The position numbers and the translations under genes were made by a program. The notes below the pieces were generated by a model that ran no database searches, was not told the origin of the DNA, and saw nothing but the letters and a program-made list of their open reading frames with translations. A DNA stretch of 12,500 nt from assembly GCF_042767895.1 (NCBI RefSeq), contig NC_091551.1:51569777-51582276 (forward strand), read 5' to 3'. This stretch comes from Penaeus vannamei (taxonomy: Eukaryota > Arthropoda > Malacostraca > Decapoda > Penaeidae). Position 1 is the stretch's first letter. Each line of letters begins with the position of its first letter. Below are positions 1-11,430 of this stretch, one piece after another.

Positions 1-1685
1 AAATGGAGAGAGAGGGAGTTGGAAACCTTAAAAATGAAGAGAGAGGGAGTTGGAAACCTTAAAAATGAAGAGAGAGGGAGTTGGAAACCTTAAAAATGAA
101 GAGAGAGGGAGTTGGAAACCTTAAAAATGAAGAGAGAGGGAGTTGGAAACCTTAAAAATGAAGAGAGAGGGAGTTGGAAACCTTAAAAATGAAGAAAGAG
201 GGAGTTGGAAACCTTAAAAATGAAGAGAGAGGGAGTTGGAAACCTTAAAAATGAAGAAAGAGGGAGTTGGAAACCTTAAAAATGAAGAGAGAGGGAGTTG
301 GAAACCTTAAAAATGAAGAGAGAGGGAGTTGGAAACCTTAAAAATAAAGAGAGAGGGAGTTGGAAACCTTAATAATGAAGAGAGAGGGAGTTGGAAACCT
401 TAAAAATGAAGAGAGAGGGAGTTGGAAACCTTAAAAATGAAGAGAGAGGGAGTTGGAAACCTTAGAAATAAAGAAAGAGGGAGTTGGAAACCTTAAAAAT
501 GAAGAGAGAGGGAGTTGGAAACCTTAAAAATGAAGAGAGAGGGAGTTGGAAACCTTAAAAAATGAAGAGAGAGGGAGTTGGAAACCTTAAAAAATGAAGA
601 GAGAGGGAGTTGGAAACCTTAAAAAATGGAGAAAGAGGGAGTTGGAAACCTTAAAAATGAAGAGAGAGGGAGTTGGAAACCTTAAAAATGAAGAGAGAGG
701 GAGTTGGAAACCTTAAAAATGAAGAGAGAGGGAGTTGGAAACCTTAAAAATGAAGAGAGAGGGAGTTGGAAACCTTAAAAATGAAGAGAGAGGGAGTTGG
801 AAACCTTAGAAATAAAGAAAGAGGGAGTTGGAAACCTTAAAAATGAAGAGAGAGGGAGTTGGAAACCTTAAAAATGAAGAGAGAGGGAGTTGGAAACCTT
901 AAAAATGAAGAGAGAGGGAGTTGGAAACCTTAAAAAATGAAGAGAGAGGGAGTTGGAAACCTTAAAAAATGGAGAAAGGGGGAGTTGGAAACCTTAAAAA
1001 TGAAGAGAGAGGGAGTTGGAAACCTTAAAAATGAAGAGAGAGGGAGTTGGAAACCTTAAAAAATGAAGAGAGAGGGGGTTGGAAACCTTAAAAATGGAGA
1101 AAGAGGGAGTTGGAAACCTTAAAAATGGAGAAAGAGGGAGTTGGAAACCTTAAAAATGAAGAGAGAGGGAGTTGGAAACCTTAAAAATGAAGAGAGAGGG
1201 AGTTGGGAACCTTAAAAAATGAAGAGAGAGGGAGTTGGAAACCTTAAAAAATGAAGAGAGAGGGAGTTGGAAACCTTAAAAAATGAAGAGAGAGGGAGTT
1301 GGAAACCTTAAAAATGAAGAGAGAGGGAGTTGGAAACCTTAAAAAATGAAGAGAGAGGGGGTTGGAAACCTTAAAAATGGAGAAAGAGGGAGTTGGAAAC
1401 CTTAAAAATGGAGAAAGAGGGAGTTGGAAACCTTAAAAATGAAGAGAGAGGGAGTTGGAAACCTTAAAAATGAAGAGAGAGGGAGTTGGAAACCTTAAAA
1501 ATGGAGAAAGAGGGAGTTGGAAACCTTAAAAATGAAGAGAGAGGGAGTTGGAAACCTTAAAAATGAAGAGAGAGGGAGTTGGAAACCTTAAAAATGAAGA
1601 AAGAGGGAGTTGGAAACCTTAAAAATGAAGAGAGAGGGAGTTGGAAACCTTAAAAATGAAGAAAGAGGGAGTTGGAAACCTTAAA
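1..1685. repeat. Array block 1: mostly GAAGAGAG monomers
   Basis: Most monomers here are of the ATGAAGAGAGAGGG type, with scattered GAAGAAAG and GGAGAAAG copies. Monomers with six A cluster near 555-630, 930-965, 1060, 1215-1330 and are useful as markers. Two TTAGAAATAAAGAAAG monomers, near 462 and 806, mark a local duplication. Confidence 0.8.
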
Positions 1686-2060
1686 AATGGAGAGAGAGGG
1701 AGTTGGAAACCTTAAAAATGGAGAGAGAGGGAGTTGGAAACCTTAAAAATGGAGAGAGAGGGAGTTGGAAACCTTAAAAATGAAGAAAAGAGGGAGTTGG
1801 AAACCTTAAAAATGGAGAGAGAGGGAGTTGGAAACCTTAAAAATGGAGAGAGAGGGAGTTGGAAACCTTAAAAATGGAGAGAGAGGGAGTTGGAAACCTT
1901 AAAAATGGAGAGAGAGGGAGTTGGAAACCTTAAAAATGAAGAGAGAGGGAGTTGGAAACCTTAAAAATGAAGAGAGAGGGAGTTGGAAACCTTAAAAATG
2001 GAGAGAGAGGGAGTTGGAAACCTTAAAAATGGAGAGAGAGGGAGTTGGAAACCTTAAAAA
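1686..2060. repeat. Array block 2: GGAGAGAG-rich patch
   Basis: Monomers reading ATGGAGAGAGAGGG are concentrated here: three in a row from 1686, then four more after a single 32-bp GAAGAAAAGAG copy at about 1780, and two more near 2000-2040. This variant is rare in the rest of the array, so the patch probably spread by local unequal exchange or gene conversion (inference). Confidence 0.7.
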
Positions 2061-2860
2061 TGAAGAGAGAGGGAGTTGGAAACCTTAAAAATAAAGAAAG
2101 AGGGAGTTGGAAACCTTAAAAATGAAGAGAGAGGGAGTTGGAAACCTTAAAAATGAAGAAAGAGGGAGTTGGAAACCTTAAAAATGGAGAAAGAGGGAGT
2201 TGGAAACCTTAAAAAATGGAGAAAGAGGGAGTTGGAAACCTTAAAAATGAAGAGAGAGGGAGTTGGAAACCTTAAAAATGGAGAGAGAGGGAGTTGGAAA
2301 CCTTAAAAATGAAGAGAGAGGGAGTTGGAAACCTTAAAAATGAAGAGAGAGGGAGTTGGAAACCTTAAAAATAAAGAATGAGGGAGTTGGAAACCTTAAA
2401 AATGAAGAAAGAGGGAGTTGGAAACCTTAAAAAATGAAGAGAGAGGGAGTTGGAAACCTTAAAAATGAAGAAGGAGGGAGTTGGAAACCTTAAAAATGAA
2501 GAAAGAGGGAGTTGGAAACCTTAAAAATGAAGAGAGAGGGAGTTGGAAACCTTAAAAATGAAGAGAGAGGGAGTTGGAAACCTTAAAAATGAAGAGAGAG
2601 GGAGTTGGAAACCTTAAAAATGGAGAAAGAGGGAGTTGGGAACCTTAAAAATGAAGAGAGAGGGAGTTGGAAACCTTAAAAAATGAAGAGAGAGGGGGTT
2701 GGAAACCTTAAAAATGAAGAAAGAGGGAGTTGGAAACCTTAAAAATGGAGAAAGAGGGAGTTGGAAACCTTAAAAATGAAGAAGGAGGGAGTTGGAAACC
2801 TTAAAAATGAAGAAAGAGGGAGTTGGAAACCTTAAAAATGAAGAAAGAGGGAGTTGGAAA
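2061..2860. repeat. Array block 3: mixed transition zone
   Basis: All monomer classes are interspersed without a dominant type: GAAGAGAG, GAAGAAAG, GGAGAAAG and two ATAAAGAA copies (near 2090 and 2371, the second with GAATGAG). Two GAAGGAGGG copies, near 2470 and 2780, suggest another small internal duplication. Confidence 0.6.
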
Positions 2861-4485
2861 CCTTAAAAATGGAGAAAGAGGGAGTTGGAAACCTTAAAAA
2901 TGGAGAGAGAGGGAGTTGGAAACCTTAAAAATGGAGAAAGAGGGAGTTGGAAACCTTAAAAATGAAGAGAGAGGGAGTTGGAAACCTTAAAAATGGAGAA
3001 AGAGGGAGTTGGAAACCTTAAAAATGGAGAAAGAGGGAGTTGGAAACCTTAAAAATGGAGAAAGAGGGAGTTGGAAACCTTAAAAATGAAGAGAGAGGGA
3101 GTTGGAAACCTTAAAAATGGAGAGAGAGGGAGTTGGAAACCTTAAAAATGGAGAAAGAAGGAGTTGGAAACCTTAAAAATGAAGAGAGAGGGAGTTGGAA
3201 ACCTTAAAAATGGAGAAAGAGGGAGTTGGAAACCTTAAAAATGGAGAAAGAGGGAGTTGGAAACCTTAAAAATGGAGAAAGAGGGAGTTGGAAACCTTAA
3301 AAATGAAGAGAGAGGGAGTTGGAAACCTTAAAAATGAAGAAAGAGGGAGTTGGAAACCTTAAAAATGGAGAAAGAGGGAGTTGGAAACTTTAAAAATGAA
3401 GAAAGAGGGAGTTGGAAACCTTAAAAATGAAGAAAGAGGGAGTTGGAAACCTTAAAAATGAAGAAAGAGGGATTTGGAAACCTTAAAAATGGAGAAAGAG
3501 GGAGTTGGAAACCTTAAAAATGGAGAAAGAGGGAGTTGGAAACCTTAAAAATGGAGAAAGAGGGAGTTGGAAACCTTAAAAATGAAGAAAGAGGGAGTTG
3601 GAAACCTTAAAAATGAAGAAAGAGGGAGTTGGAAACCTTAAAAATGGAGAAAGAGGGAGTTGGAAACCTTAAAAATGGAGAAAGAGGGAGTTGGAAACCT
3701 TAAAAATGGAGAAAGAGGGAGTTGGAAACCTTAAAAATGAAGAGAGAGGGAGTTGGAAACCTTAAAAATGGAGAGAGAGGGAGTTGGAAACCTTAAAAAT
3801 GGAGAAAGAGGGAGTTGGAAACCTTAAAAATGGAGAAAGAGGGAGTTGGAAACCTTAAAAATGGAGAAAGAGGGAGTTGGAAACCTTAAAAATGAAGAGA
3901 GAGGGAGTTGGAAACCTTAAAAATGGAGAAAGAGGGAGTTGGAAACCTTAAAAATGGAGAAAGAGGGAGTTGGAAACCTTAAAAATGAAGAGAGAGGGAG
4001 TTGGAAACCTTAAAATATGAAGAGAGAGGGAGTTGGAAACCTTAAAAATGGAGAAAGAGGGAGTTGGGAACCTTAAAAATGGAGAAAGAGGGAGTTGGAA
4101 ACCTTAAAAATGAAGAGAGAGGGAGTTGGAAACCTTAAAAATGAAGAGAGAGGGAGTTGGAAACCTTAAAAAATGAAGAGAGAGGGAGTTGGAAACCCTA
4201 AAAATGAAGAGAGAGGGAGTTGGAAACCTTAAAAATGGAGAAAGAGGGAGTTGGAAACCTTAAAAATGGAGAAAGAGGGAGTTGGAAACCTTAAAAATGG
4301 AGAAAGAGGGACTTGGAAACCTTAAAAATGGAGAAAGAGGGAGTTGGAAACCTTAAAAATGGAGAAAGAGGGAGTTGGAAACCTTAAAAATGGAGAAAGA
4401 GGGAGTTGGAAACCTTAAAAATGGAGAAAGAGGGAGTTGCAAACCTTAAAAATGGAGAAAGAGGGAGTTGGAAACCTTAAAAAAT

Positions 4486-5150
4486 GAAGAGAGAGGGAGT
4501 GGGAACCTTAAAAATGGAGAAAGAGGGAGTTGGAAACCTTAAAAATGGAGAAAGAGGGAGTTGGAAACCTTAAAAATGAAGAAAGAGGGAGTTGGAAACC
4601 TTAAAAATGGAGAAAGAGGGAGTTGGAAACCTTAAAAATGGAGAAAGAGGGAGTTGGAAACCTTAAAAATGGAGAAAGAGGGAGTTGGAAACCTTAAAAA
4701 TGGAGAAAGAGGGAGTTGGAAACCTTAAAAATGGAGAAAGAGGGAGTTGGAAACCTTAAAAATGGAGAAAGACGGAGTTGGAAACCTTAAAAATGGAGAA
4801 AGAGGGAGTTGGAAACCTTAAAAATGGAGAAAGAGGGAGTTGGAAACCTTAAAAATGAAGAGAGAGGGAGTTGGAAACCTTAAAAAATGAAGAGAGAGGG
4901 AGTTGGAAACCTTAAAAATGAAGAGAGAGGGAGTTGGAAACCTTAAAAATGGAGAAAGAGGGAGTTGGAAACCTTAAAAATGGAGAAAGAGGGAGTTGGA
5001 AACCTTAAAAATGGAGAAAGAGGGAGTTGGAAACCTTAAAAATGAAGAGAGAGGGAGTTGGAAACCTTAAAAATGAAGAAAGAGGGAGTTGGAAACCTTA
5101 AAAATGAAGAAAGAGGGAGTTGGAAACCTTAAAAATGGAGAAAGAGGGAG
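4486..5150. repeat. Higher-order duplication, copy 1 (partner at 6349-7013)
   Basis: Rare markers here recur exactly 1863 bp downstream: the 30-bp GTGGGAACC unit (4499 and 6362), a lone GAAGAAAG monomer (T at 4577 and 6440), GACGG (4771 and 6634), a six-A run (second T of CCTT at 4881 and 6744), and the order of monomer classes through 5136 and 6999. 1863 equals 60 units plus three extra bases. The only clear difference I saw is TTGGGAACC near 6611 in the second copy. The relation continues outside these limits with one-unit gains or losses. Confidence 0.85.
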
Positions 5151-6348
5151 TTGGAAACCTTAAAAATGGAGAATGAGGGAGTTGGAAACCTTAAAAATGA
5201 AGAGAGAGGGAGTTGGAAACCTTAAAAATGGAGAAAGAGGGAGTTGGAAACCTTAAAAATGGAGAAAGAGGGAGTTGGAAACCTTAAAAATGGAGAAAGA
5301 GGGAGTTGGAAACCTTAAAAATGGAGAAAGAGGGAGTTGGAAACCTTAAAAATGAAGAGAGAGGGAGTTGGAAACTTTAAAAATGAAGAAAGAGGGAGTT
5401 GGAAACCTTAAAAATGGAGAAAGAGGGAGTTGGAAACCTTAAAAATGAAGAGAGAGGGAGTTGGAAACCTTAAAAATGAAGAAAGAGGGAGTTGGAAACC
5501 TTAAAAATGAAGAAAGAGGGAGTTGGAAACCTTAAAAATGGAGAAAGAGGGAGTTGGAAACCTTAAAAATGGAGAAAGAGGGAGTTGGAAACCTTAAAAA
5601 TGGAGAAAGAGGGAGTTGGAAACCTTAAAAATGAAGAGAGAGGGAGTTGGAAACCTTAAAAATGGAGAAAGAGGGAGTTGGAAACCTTAAAAATGGAGAA
5701 AGAGGGAGTTGGAAACCTTAAAAATGGAGAAAGAGGGAGTTGGAAACCTTAAAAATGGAGAAAGAGGGAGTTGGAAACCTTAAAAATGAAGAGAGAGGGA
5801 GTTGGAAACCTTAAAAATGGAGAAAGAGGGAGTTGGAAACCTTAAAAATGGAGAAAGAGGGAGTTGGAAACCTTAAAAATGAAGAGAGAGGGAGTAGGAA
5901 ACCTTAAAAAATGAAGAGAGAGGGAGTTGGAAACCTTAAAAATGGAGAAAGAGGGAGTTGGAAACCTTAAAAATGGAGAAAGAGGGAGTTGGAAACCTTA
6001 AAAATGGAGAAAGAGGGAGTTGGAAACCTTAAAAATGAAGAGAGAGGGAGTTGGAAACCTTAAAAAATGAAGAGAGAGGGAGTTGGAAACCTTAAAAATG
6101 AAGAGAGAGGGAGTTGGAAACCTTAAAAATGGAGAAAGAGGGAGTTGGAAACCTTAAAAATGGAGAAAGAGGGAGTTGGAAACCTTAAAAATGGAGAAAG
6201 AGGGAGTTGGAAACCTTAAAAATGGAGAAAGAGGGAGTTGGAAACCTTAAAAATGGAGAAAGAGGGAGTTGGAAACCTTAAAAATGGAGAAAGAGGGAGT
6301 TGGAAACCTTAAAAATGGAGAAAGAGGGAGTTGGAAACCTTAAAAAAT

Positions 6349-7013
6349 GAAGAGAGAGGGAGTGGGAACCTTAAAAATGGAGAAAGAGGGAGTTGGAAAC
6401 CTTAAAAATGGAGAAAGAGGGAGTTGGAAACCTTAAAAATGAAGAAAGAGGGAGTTGGAAACCTTAAAAATGGAGAAAGAGGGAGTTGGAAACCTTAAAA
6501 ATGGAGAAAGAGGGAGTTGGAAACCTTAAAAATGGAGAAAGAGGGAGTTGGAAACCTTAAAAATGGAGAAAGAGGGAGTTGGAAACCTTAAAAATGGAGA
6601 AAGAGGGAGTTGGGAACCTTAAAAATGGAGAAAGACGGAGTTGGAAACCTTAAAAATGGAGAAAGAGGGAGTTGGAAACCTTAAAAATGGAGAAAGAGGG
6701 AGTTGGAAACCTTAAAAATGAAGAGAGAGGGAGTTGGAAACCTTAAAAAATGAAGAGAGAGGGAGTTGGAAACCTTAAAAATGAAGAGAGAGGGAGTTGG
6801 AAACCTTAAAAATGGAGAAAGAGGGAGTTGGAAACCTTAAAAATGGAGAAAGAGGGAGTTGGAAACCTTAAAAATGGAGAAAGAGGGAGTTGGAAACCTT
6901 AAAAATGAAGAGAGAGGGAGTTGGAAACCTTAAAAATGAAGAAAGAGGGAGTTGGAAACCTTAAAAATGAAGAAAGAGGGAGTTGGAAACCTTAAAAATG
7001 GAGAAAGAGGGAG
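6349..7013. repeat. Higher-order duplication, copy 2 (partner at 4486-5150)
   Basis: This is the second copy of the duplicated stretch, 1863 bp downstream of the first, with the same ordered monomer classes and private markers. Just beyond it the GAATGAG marker lies at 7065 versus 5171, an offset of 1894, so one whole 31-bp unit was gained or lost after the duplication. Confidence 0.85.
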
Positions 7014-7660
7014 TTGGAAACCTTAAAAATGGAGAAAGAGGGAGTTGGAAACCTTAAAAATGGAGAATGAGGGAGTTGGAAACCTTAAAAATGAAGAGAG
7101 AGGGAGTTGGAAACCTTAAAAATGGAGAAAGAGGGAGTTGGAAACCTTAAAAATGGAGAAAGAGGGAGTTGGAAACCTTAAAAATGGAGAAAGAGGGAGT
7201 TGGAAACCTTAAAAATGGAGAAAGAGGGGGGTTGGAAACCTTAAAAATGAAGAGAGAGGGAGTTGGAAACCTTAAAAATGGAGAAAGAGGGAGTTGGAAA
7301 CCTTAAAAATGGAGAAAGAGGGAGTTGGAAACCTTAAAAATGAAGAGAGAGGGAGTTGGAAACCTTAAAAAATGAAGAGAGAGGGAGTTGGAAACCTTAA
7401 AAATGAAGAGAGAGGGAGTTGGAAACCTTAAAAATGGAGAAAGAGGGAGTTGGAAACCTTAAAAATGGAGAAAGAGGGAGTTGGAAACCTTAAAAATGGA
7501 GAAAGAGGGAGTTGGAAACCTTAAAAATGTAGAAAGAGGGAGTTGGAAACCTTAAAAATGGAGAAAGAGGGAGTTGGAAACCTTAAAAAGGAAGAATGAG
7601 GGAGTTGGAAACCTTAAAAATGGAGAAAGAGGGAGTTGGAAACCTTAAAAAATGAAGAGA

Positions 7661-9245
7661 GAGGGAGTTGGGAACCTTAAAAATGAAGAGAGAGGGAGTT
7701 GGGAACCTTAAAAATGAAGAGAGAGGGAGTTGGGAACCTTAAAAATGAAGAGAGAGGGAGTTGGAAACCTTAAAAATGAAGAGAGAGGGAGTTGGGAACC
7801 TTAGAAATGAAAAGAGAGGGAGTTGGGAACCTTAAAAATGAAGAGAGAGGGAGTTGGGAACCTTAAAAATGAAGAGAGAGGGAGTTGGAAACCTTAAAAA
7901 TGAAGAGAGAGGGAGTTGGGAACCTTAAAAATGAAGAGAGAGGGAGTTGGAAACCTTAAAAATGAAGAGAGAGGGAGTTGGGAACCTTAAAAATGAAGAG
8001 AGAGGGAGTTGGAAACCTTAAAAATGAAGAGAGAGGGAGTTGGAAACCTTAAAAATGAAGAGAGAGGGAGTTGGAAACCTTAAAAATGAAGAGAGAGGGA
8101 GTTGAAAACCTTAAAAATGAAGAGAGAGGGAGTTGGGAACCTTAAAAATGAAGAGAGAGGGAGTTGGGAACCTTAAAAATGAAGAGAGAGGGAGTTGGAA
8201 ACCTTAAAAAACGAAGAGAGAGGGAGTTGGGAACCTTAAAAATGAAGAGAGAGGGAGTTGGGAACCTTAAAAATGAAGAGAGAGGGAGTTGGGAACCTTA
8301 AAAATGAAGAGAGAGGGAGTTGGAAACCTTAGAAATAAAGAGAGAGGGAGTTGGAAACCTTAAAAATGAAGAGAGAGGGAGTTGGAAACCTTAAAAATGA
8401 AGAGAGAGGGAGTTGAAAACCTTAAAAATGAAGAGAGAGGGAGTTGGGAACCTTAGAAATGAAGAGAGAGGGAGTTGGGAACCTTAAGAATGAAGAGAGA
8501 GGGATTTGGAAACCTTAAAAATGAAGAGAGAGGGAGTTGGAAACCTTAAAAATGAAGAGAGAGGGAGTTGGGAACCTTACAAATGAAGAGAGAGGGAGTT
8601 GGAAACCTTAGAAATAAAGAGAGAGGGAGTTGGGAACCTTAAAAATGAAGAGAGAGGGAGTTGGAAACCTTAGAAATAAAGAGAGAGGGAGTTGGGAACC
8701 TTAAAAATAAAGAGAGAGGGAGTTGGGAACCTTAGAAATAAAGAGAGAGGGGGTTGGGAACCTTAAAAACGAAGAGAGAGGGAGTTGGGAACCTTAAAAA
8801 TGAAGAGAGAGGGAGTTGGAAACCTTAAAAATGAAGAGAGAGGGAGTTGGGAACCTTAAAAATGAAGAGAGAGGGAGTTGGGAACCTTAAAAATGAAGAG
8901 AGAGGGAGTTGGGAACCTTAGAAATAAAGAGAGAGGGATTTGGGAACCTTAAAAATGAAGAGAGAGGGAGTTGGGAACCTTAAAAATGAAGAGAGAGGGA
9001 GTTGGGAACCTTAAAAATGAAGAGAGAGGGAGTTGGAAACCTTAGAAATAAAGAGAGAGGGAGTTGGGAACCTTAAAAATGAAGAGAGAGGGAGTTGGAA
9101 ACCTTAGAAATAAAGAGAGAGGGAGTTGGGAACCTTAAAAATGAAGAGAGAGGGAGTTGGGAACCTTAAAAATAAAGAGAGAGGGAGTTGGGAACCTTAA
9201 AAATGAAGAGAGAGGGAGTTGGGAACCTTAAAAATGAAGAGAGAG
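7661..9245. repeat. Array block 5: TTGGGAACC and TTAGAAATAAAG monomers
   Basis: From about 7665 the array switches abruptly. TTGGGAACC replaces TTGGAAACC in about half or more of the units, the GGAGAAAG class disappears, and nearly every unit reads GAGAGAG. TTAGAAATAAAGAGAG monomers appear from about 8330 and alternate with TTAAAAATGAAGAGAG ones, giving local 62-bp dimers (about 8600-8690 and 9040-9120). The dimer tracts are offset by 434 bp, exactly 14 units (GAAATA at 8611 and 9045, and at 8673 and 9107). Confidence 0.8.
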
Positions 9246-10600
9246 GGAGTTGGAAACCTTAAAAATGGAGAGAGAGGGAGTTGGAAACCTTAAAAATAAA
9301 GAAAGAGGGAGTTGGAAACCTTAAAAATGAAGAAAGAGGGAGTTGGAAACCTTAAAAATGAAGAAAGAGGGTGTTGGAAACCTTAAAAAATGAAGAGAGA
9401 GGGAGTTGGAAACCTTAAAGATAAAGAAAGAGGGAGTTGGAAACCTTAAAAATGGAGAAAGAGGGAGTTGGAAACCTTAAAAATGAAGAAAGAGGGAGTT
9501 GGGAACCTTAACAATGAAGAGAGAGGGAGTTGGAAACCTTCGAAATAAAGAGAGAGGGAGTTGGGAACCTTAAAAATGAAGAGAGAGGGAGTTGGGAACC
9601 TTTAAAATGGAGAAAGAGGGAGTTGGGAACCTTAGAAATAAAGAGAGAGGGAGTTGGGAACCTTAAAAATGAAGAGAGAGGGAGTTTGGAACCTTAAAAA
9701 TGAAGAGAGAGGGAGTTGGGAACCTTAAAAATGAAGAGAGAGGGAGTTGGAAACCTTAAAAATGGAGAGAGAGGGAGTTGGAAACCTTAAAAATAAAGAA
9801 AGAGGGAGTTGGAAACCTTAAAAATGAAGAAAGAGGGAGTTGGAAACCTTAAAAATGAAGAAAGAGGGAGTTGGAAACCTTAAAAAATGAAGAGAGAGGG
9901 AGTTGGGAACCTTAAAAATGAAGAGAGAGGGAGTTGGAAACCTTAAAAATGGAGAAAGAGGGAGTTGGAAACCTTAAAAATGAAGAAAGAGGGAGTTGGA
10001 AACCTTAGAAATAATGAAAGAGGGAGTTGGAAACCTTAAAAATGAAGAAAGAGGGAGTTGGAAACCTTAGAAATAAAGAAAGAGGGAGTTGGAAACCTTA
10101 AAAATGAAGAAAGAGGGAGTTGGAAACCTTAAAAATGAAGAAAGAGGGAGTTGGAAACCTTAAAAATGAAGAGAGAGGGAGTTGGAAACCTTAAAAATGA
10201 AGAAAGAGGGAGTTGGAAACCTTAAAAAATGAAGAAAGAGGGAGTTGGAAACCTTAAAAATGAAGAAAGAGGGAGTTGGAAACCTTAAAAATGAAGAAAG
10301 AGGGAGTTGGAAACCTTAGAAATAAAGAAAGAGGGAGTTGGAAACCTTAAAAAATGGAGAGAGAGGGAGTTGGAAACCTTAAAAATGGAGAGAGAGGGAG
10401 TTGGAAACCTTAAAAATGGAGAGAGAGGGAGTTGGGAACCTTAAAAATGAAGAGAGAGGGGGAGTTGGAAACCTTAAAAAATGAAGAGAGAGGGAGTTGG
10501 AAACCTTAAAAATAAAGAAAGAGGGAGTTGGAAACCTTAAAAATGAAGAGAGAGGGAGTTGGAAACCTTAAAAATGAAGAAAGAGGGAGTTGGAAACCTT
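9246..10600. repeat. Array block 6: GAAGAAAG and ATAAAGAAAG mixed monomers
   Basis: Monomers are mixed, with many GAAGAAAG and ATAAAGAAAG units. The ordered set GGAGAGAG, ATAAAGAAAG, GAAGAAAG, GAAGAAAG, six-A GAAGAGAG occurs at about 9262-9405 and again at about 9760-9900, offset by 497 bp (16 units plus one base). TTGGGAACC units persist at about 9500-9720 and then fade. Confidence 0.7.
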
Positions 10601-11430
10601 AAAAAATGGAGAAAGAGGGAGTTGGAAACCTTAAAAATGAAGAGAGAGGGAGTTGGAAACCTTAAAAAATGAAGAGAGAGGGAGTTGGGAACCTTAAAAA
10701 TGAAGAGAGAGGGAGTTGGAAACCTTAAAAATGAAGAGAGAGGGAGTTGGAAACCTTAAAAATGAAGAGAGAGGGAGTTGGAAACCTTAAAAATGAAGAG
10801 AGAGGGAGTTGGAAACCTTAAAAATGAAGAGAGAGAGAGTTGGAAACCTTAAAAATGAAGAAAGAGGGAGTTGGAAACCTTAAAAATGAAGAAAGAGGGA
10901 GTTGGAAACCTTAAAAATGAAGAGAGAGGGAGTTGGAAACCTTAAAAATGAAGAGAGAGGGAGTTGGAAACCTTAAAAATGAAGAGAGAGGGAGTTGGAA
11001 ACCTTAAAAATGAAGAGAGAGGGAGTTGGAAACCTTAAAAATGAAGAGAGAGGGAGTTGGAAACCTTAAAAATGAAGAGAGAGGGAGTTGGAAACCTTAA
11101 AAATGAAGAGAGAGGGAGTTGGAAACCTTAAAAATGAAGAAAGAGGGAGTTGGAAACCTTATAAAATGAAGAGAGAGGGAGTTGGAAACCTTAAAAATGA
11201 AGAGAGAGGGAGTTGGGAACCTTAAAAATGGAGAGAGAGGGAGTTGGAAACCTTAAAAATGAAGAGAGAGGGAGTTGGAAACCTTAAAAATGAAGAGAGA
11301 GGGAGTTGGAAACCTTAAAAATGGAGAAAGAGGGAGTTGGAAACCTTAAAAATGAAGAAAGAGGGAGTTGGAAACCTTAAAAAATGAAGAGAGAGGGAGT
11401 TGGAAACCTTAAAAGATGAAGAGAGAGGGA
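10601..11430. repeat. Array block 7: nearly homogeneous GAAGAGAG monomers
   Basis: This stretch is close to the consensus, with long runs of identical GAAGAGAGAGGG units (about 10700-10850 and 10920-11130) and few private mutations. The uniformity suggests the most recent amplification in the visible part of the array (inference). Confidence 0.7.

Larger units (their letters stand above)
2861..7660. repeat. Array block 4: GGAGAAAG-dominated core with higher-order structure
   Basis: Most monomers read ATGGAGAAAGAGGG, typically in runs of three to eight, broken by single GAAGAGAG or GAAGAAAG copies. A motif of GAAGAGAG, six-A GAAGAGAG, GAAGAGAG and then three or more GGAGAAAG units recurs with the six-A tract near 4881, 6061, 6744 and 7366. 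The block ends with an odd AAAAAGGAAGAATGAG monomer near 7590, immediately before the TTGGGAACC block. Confidence 0.75.
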
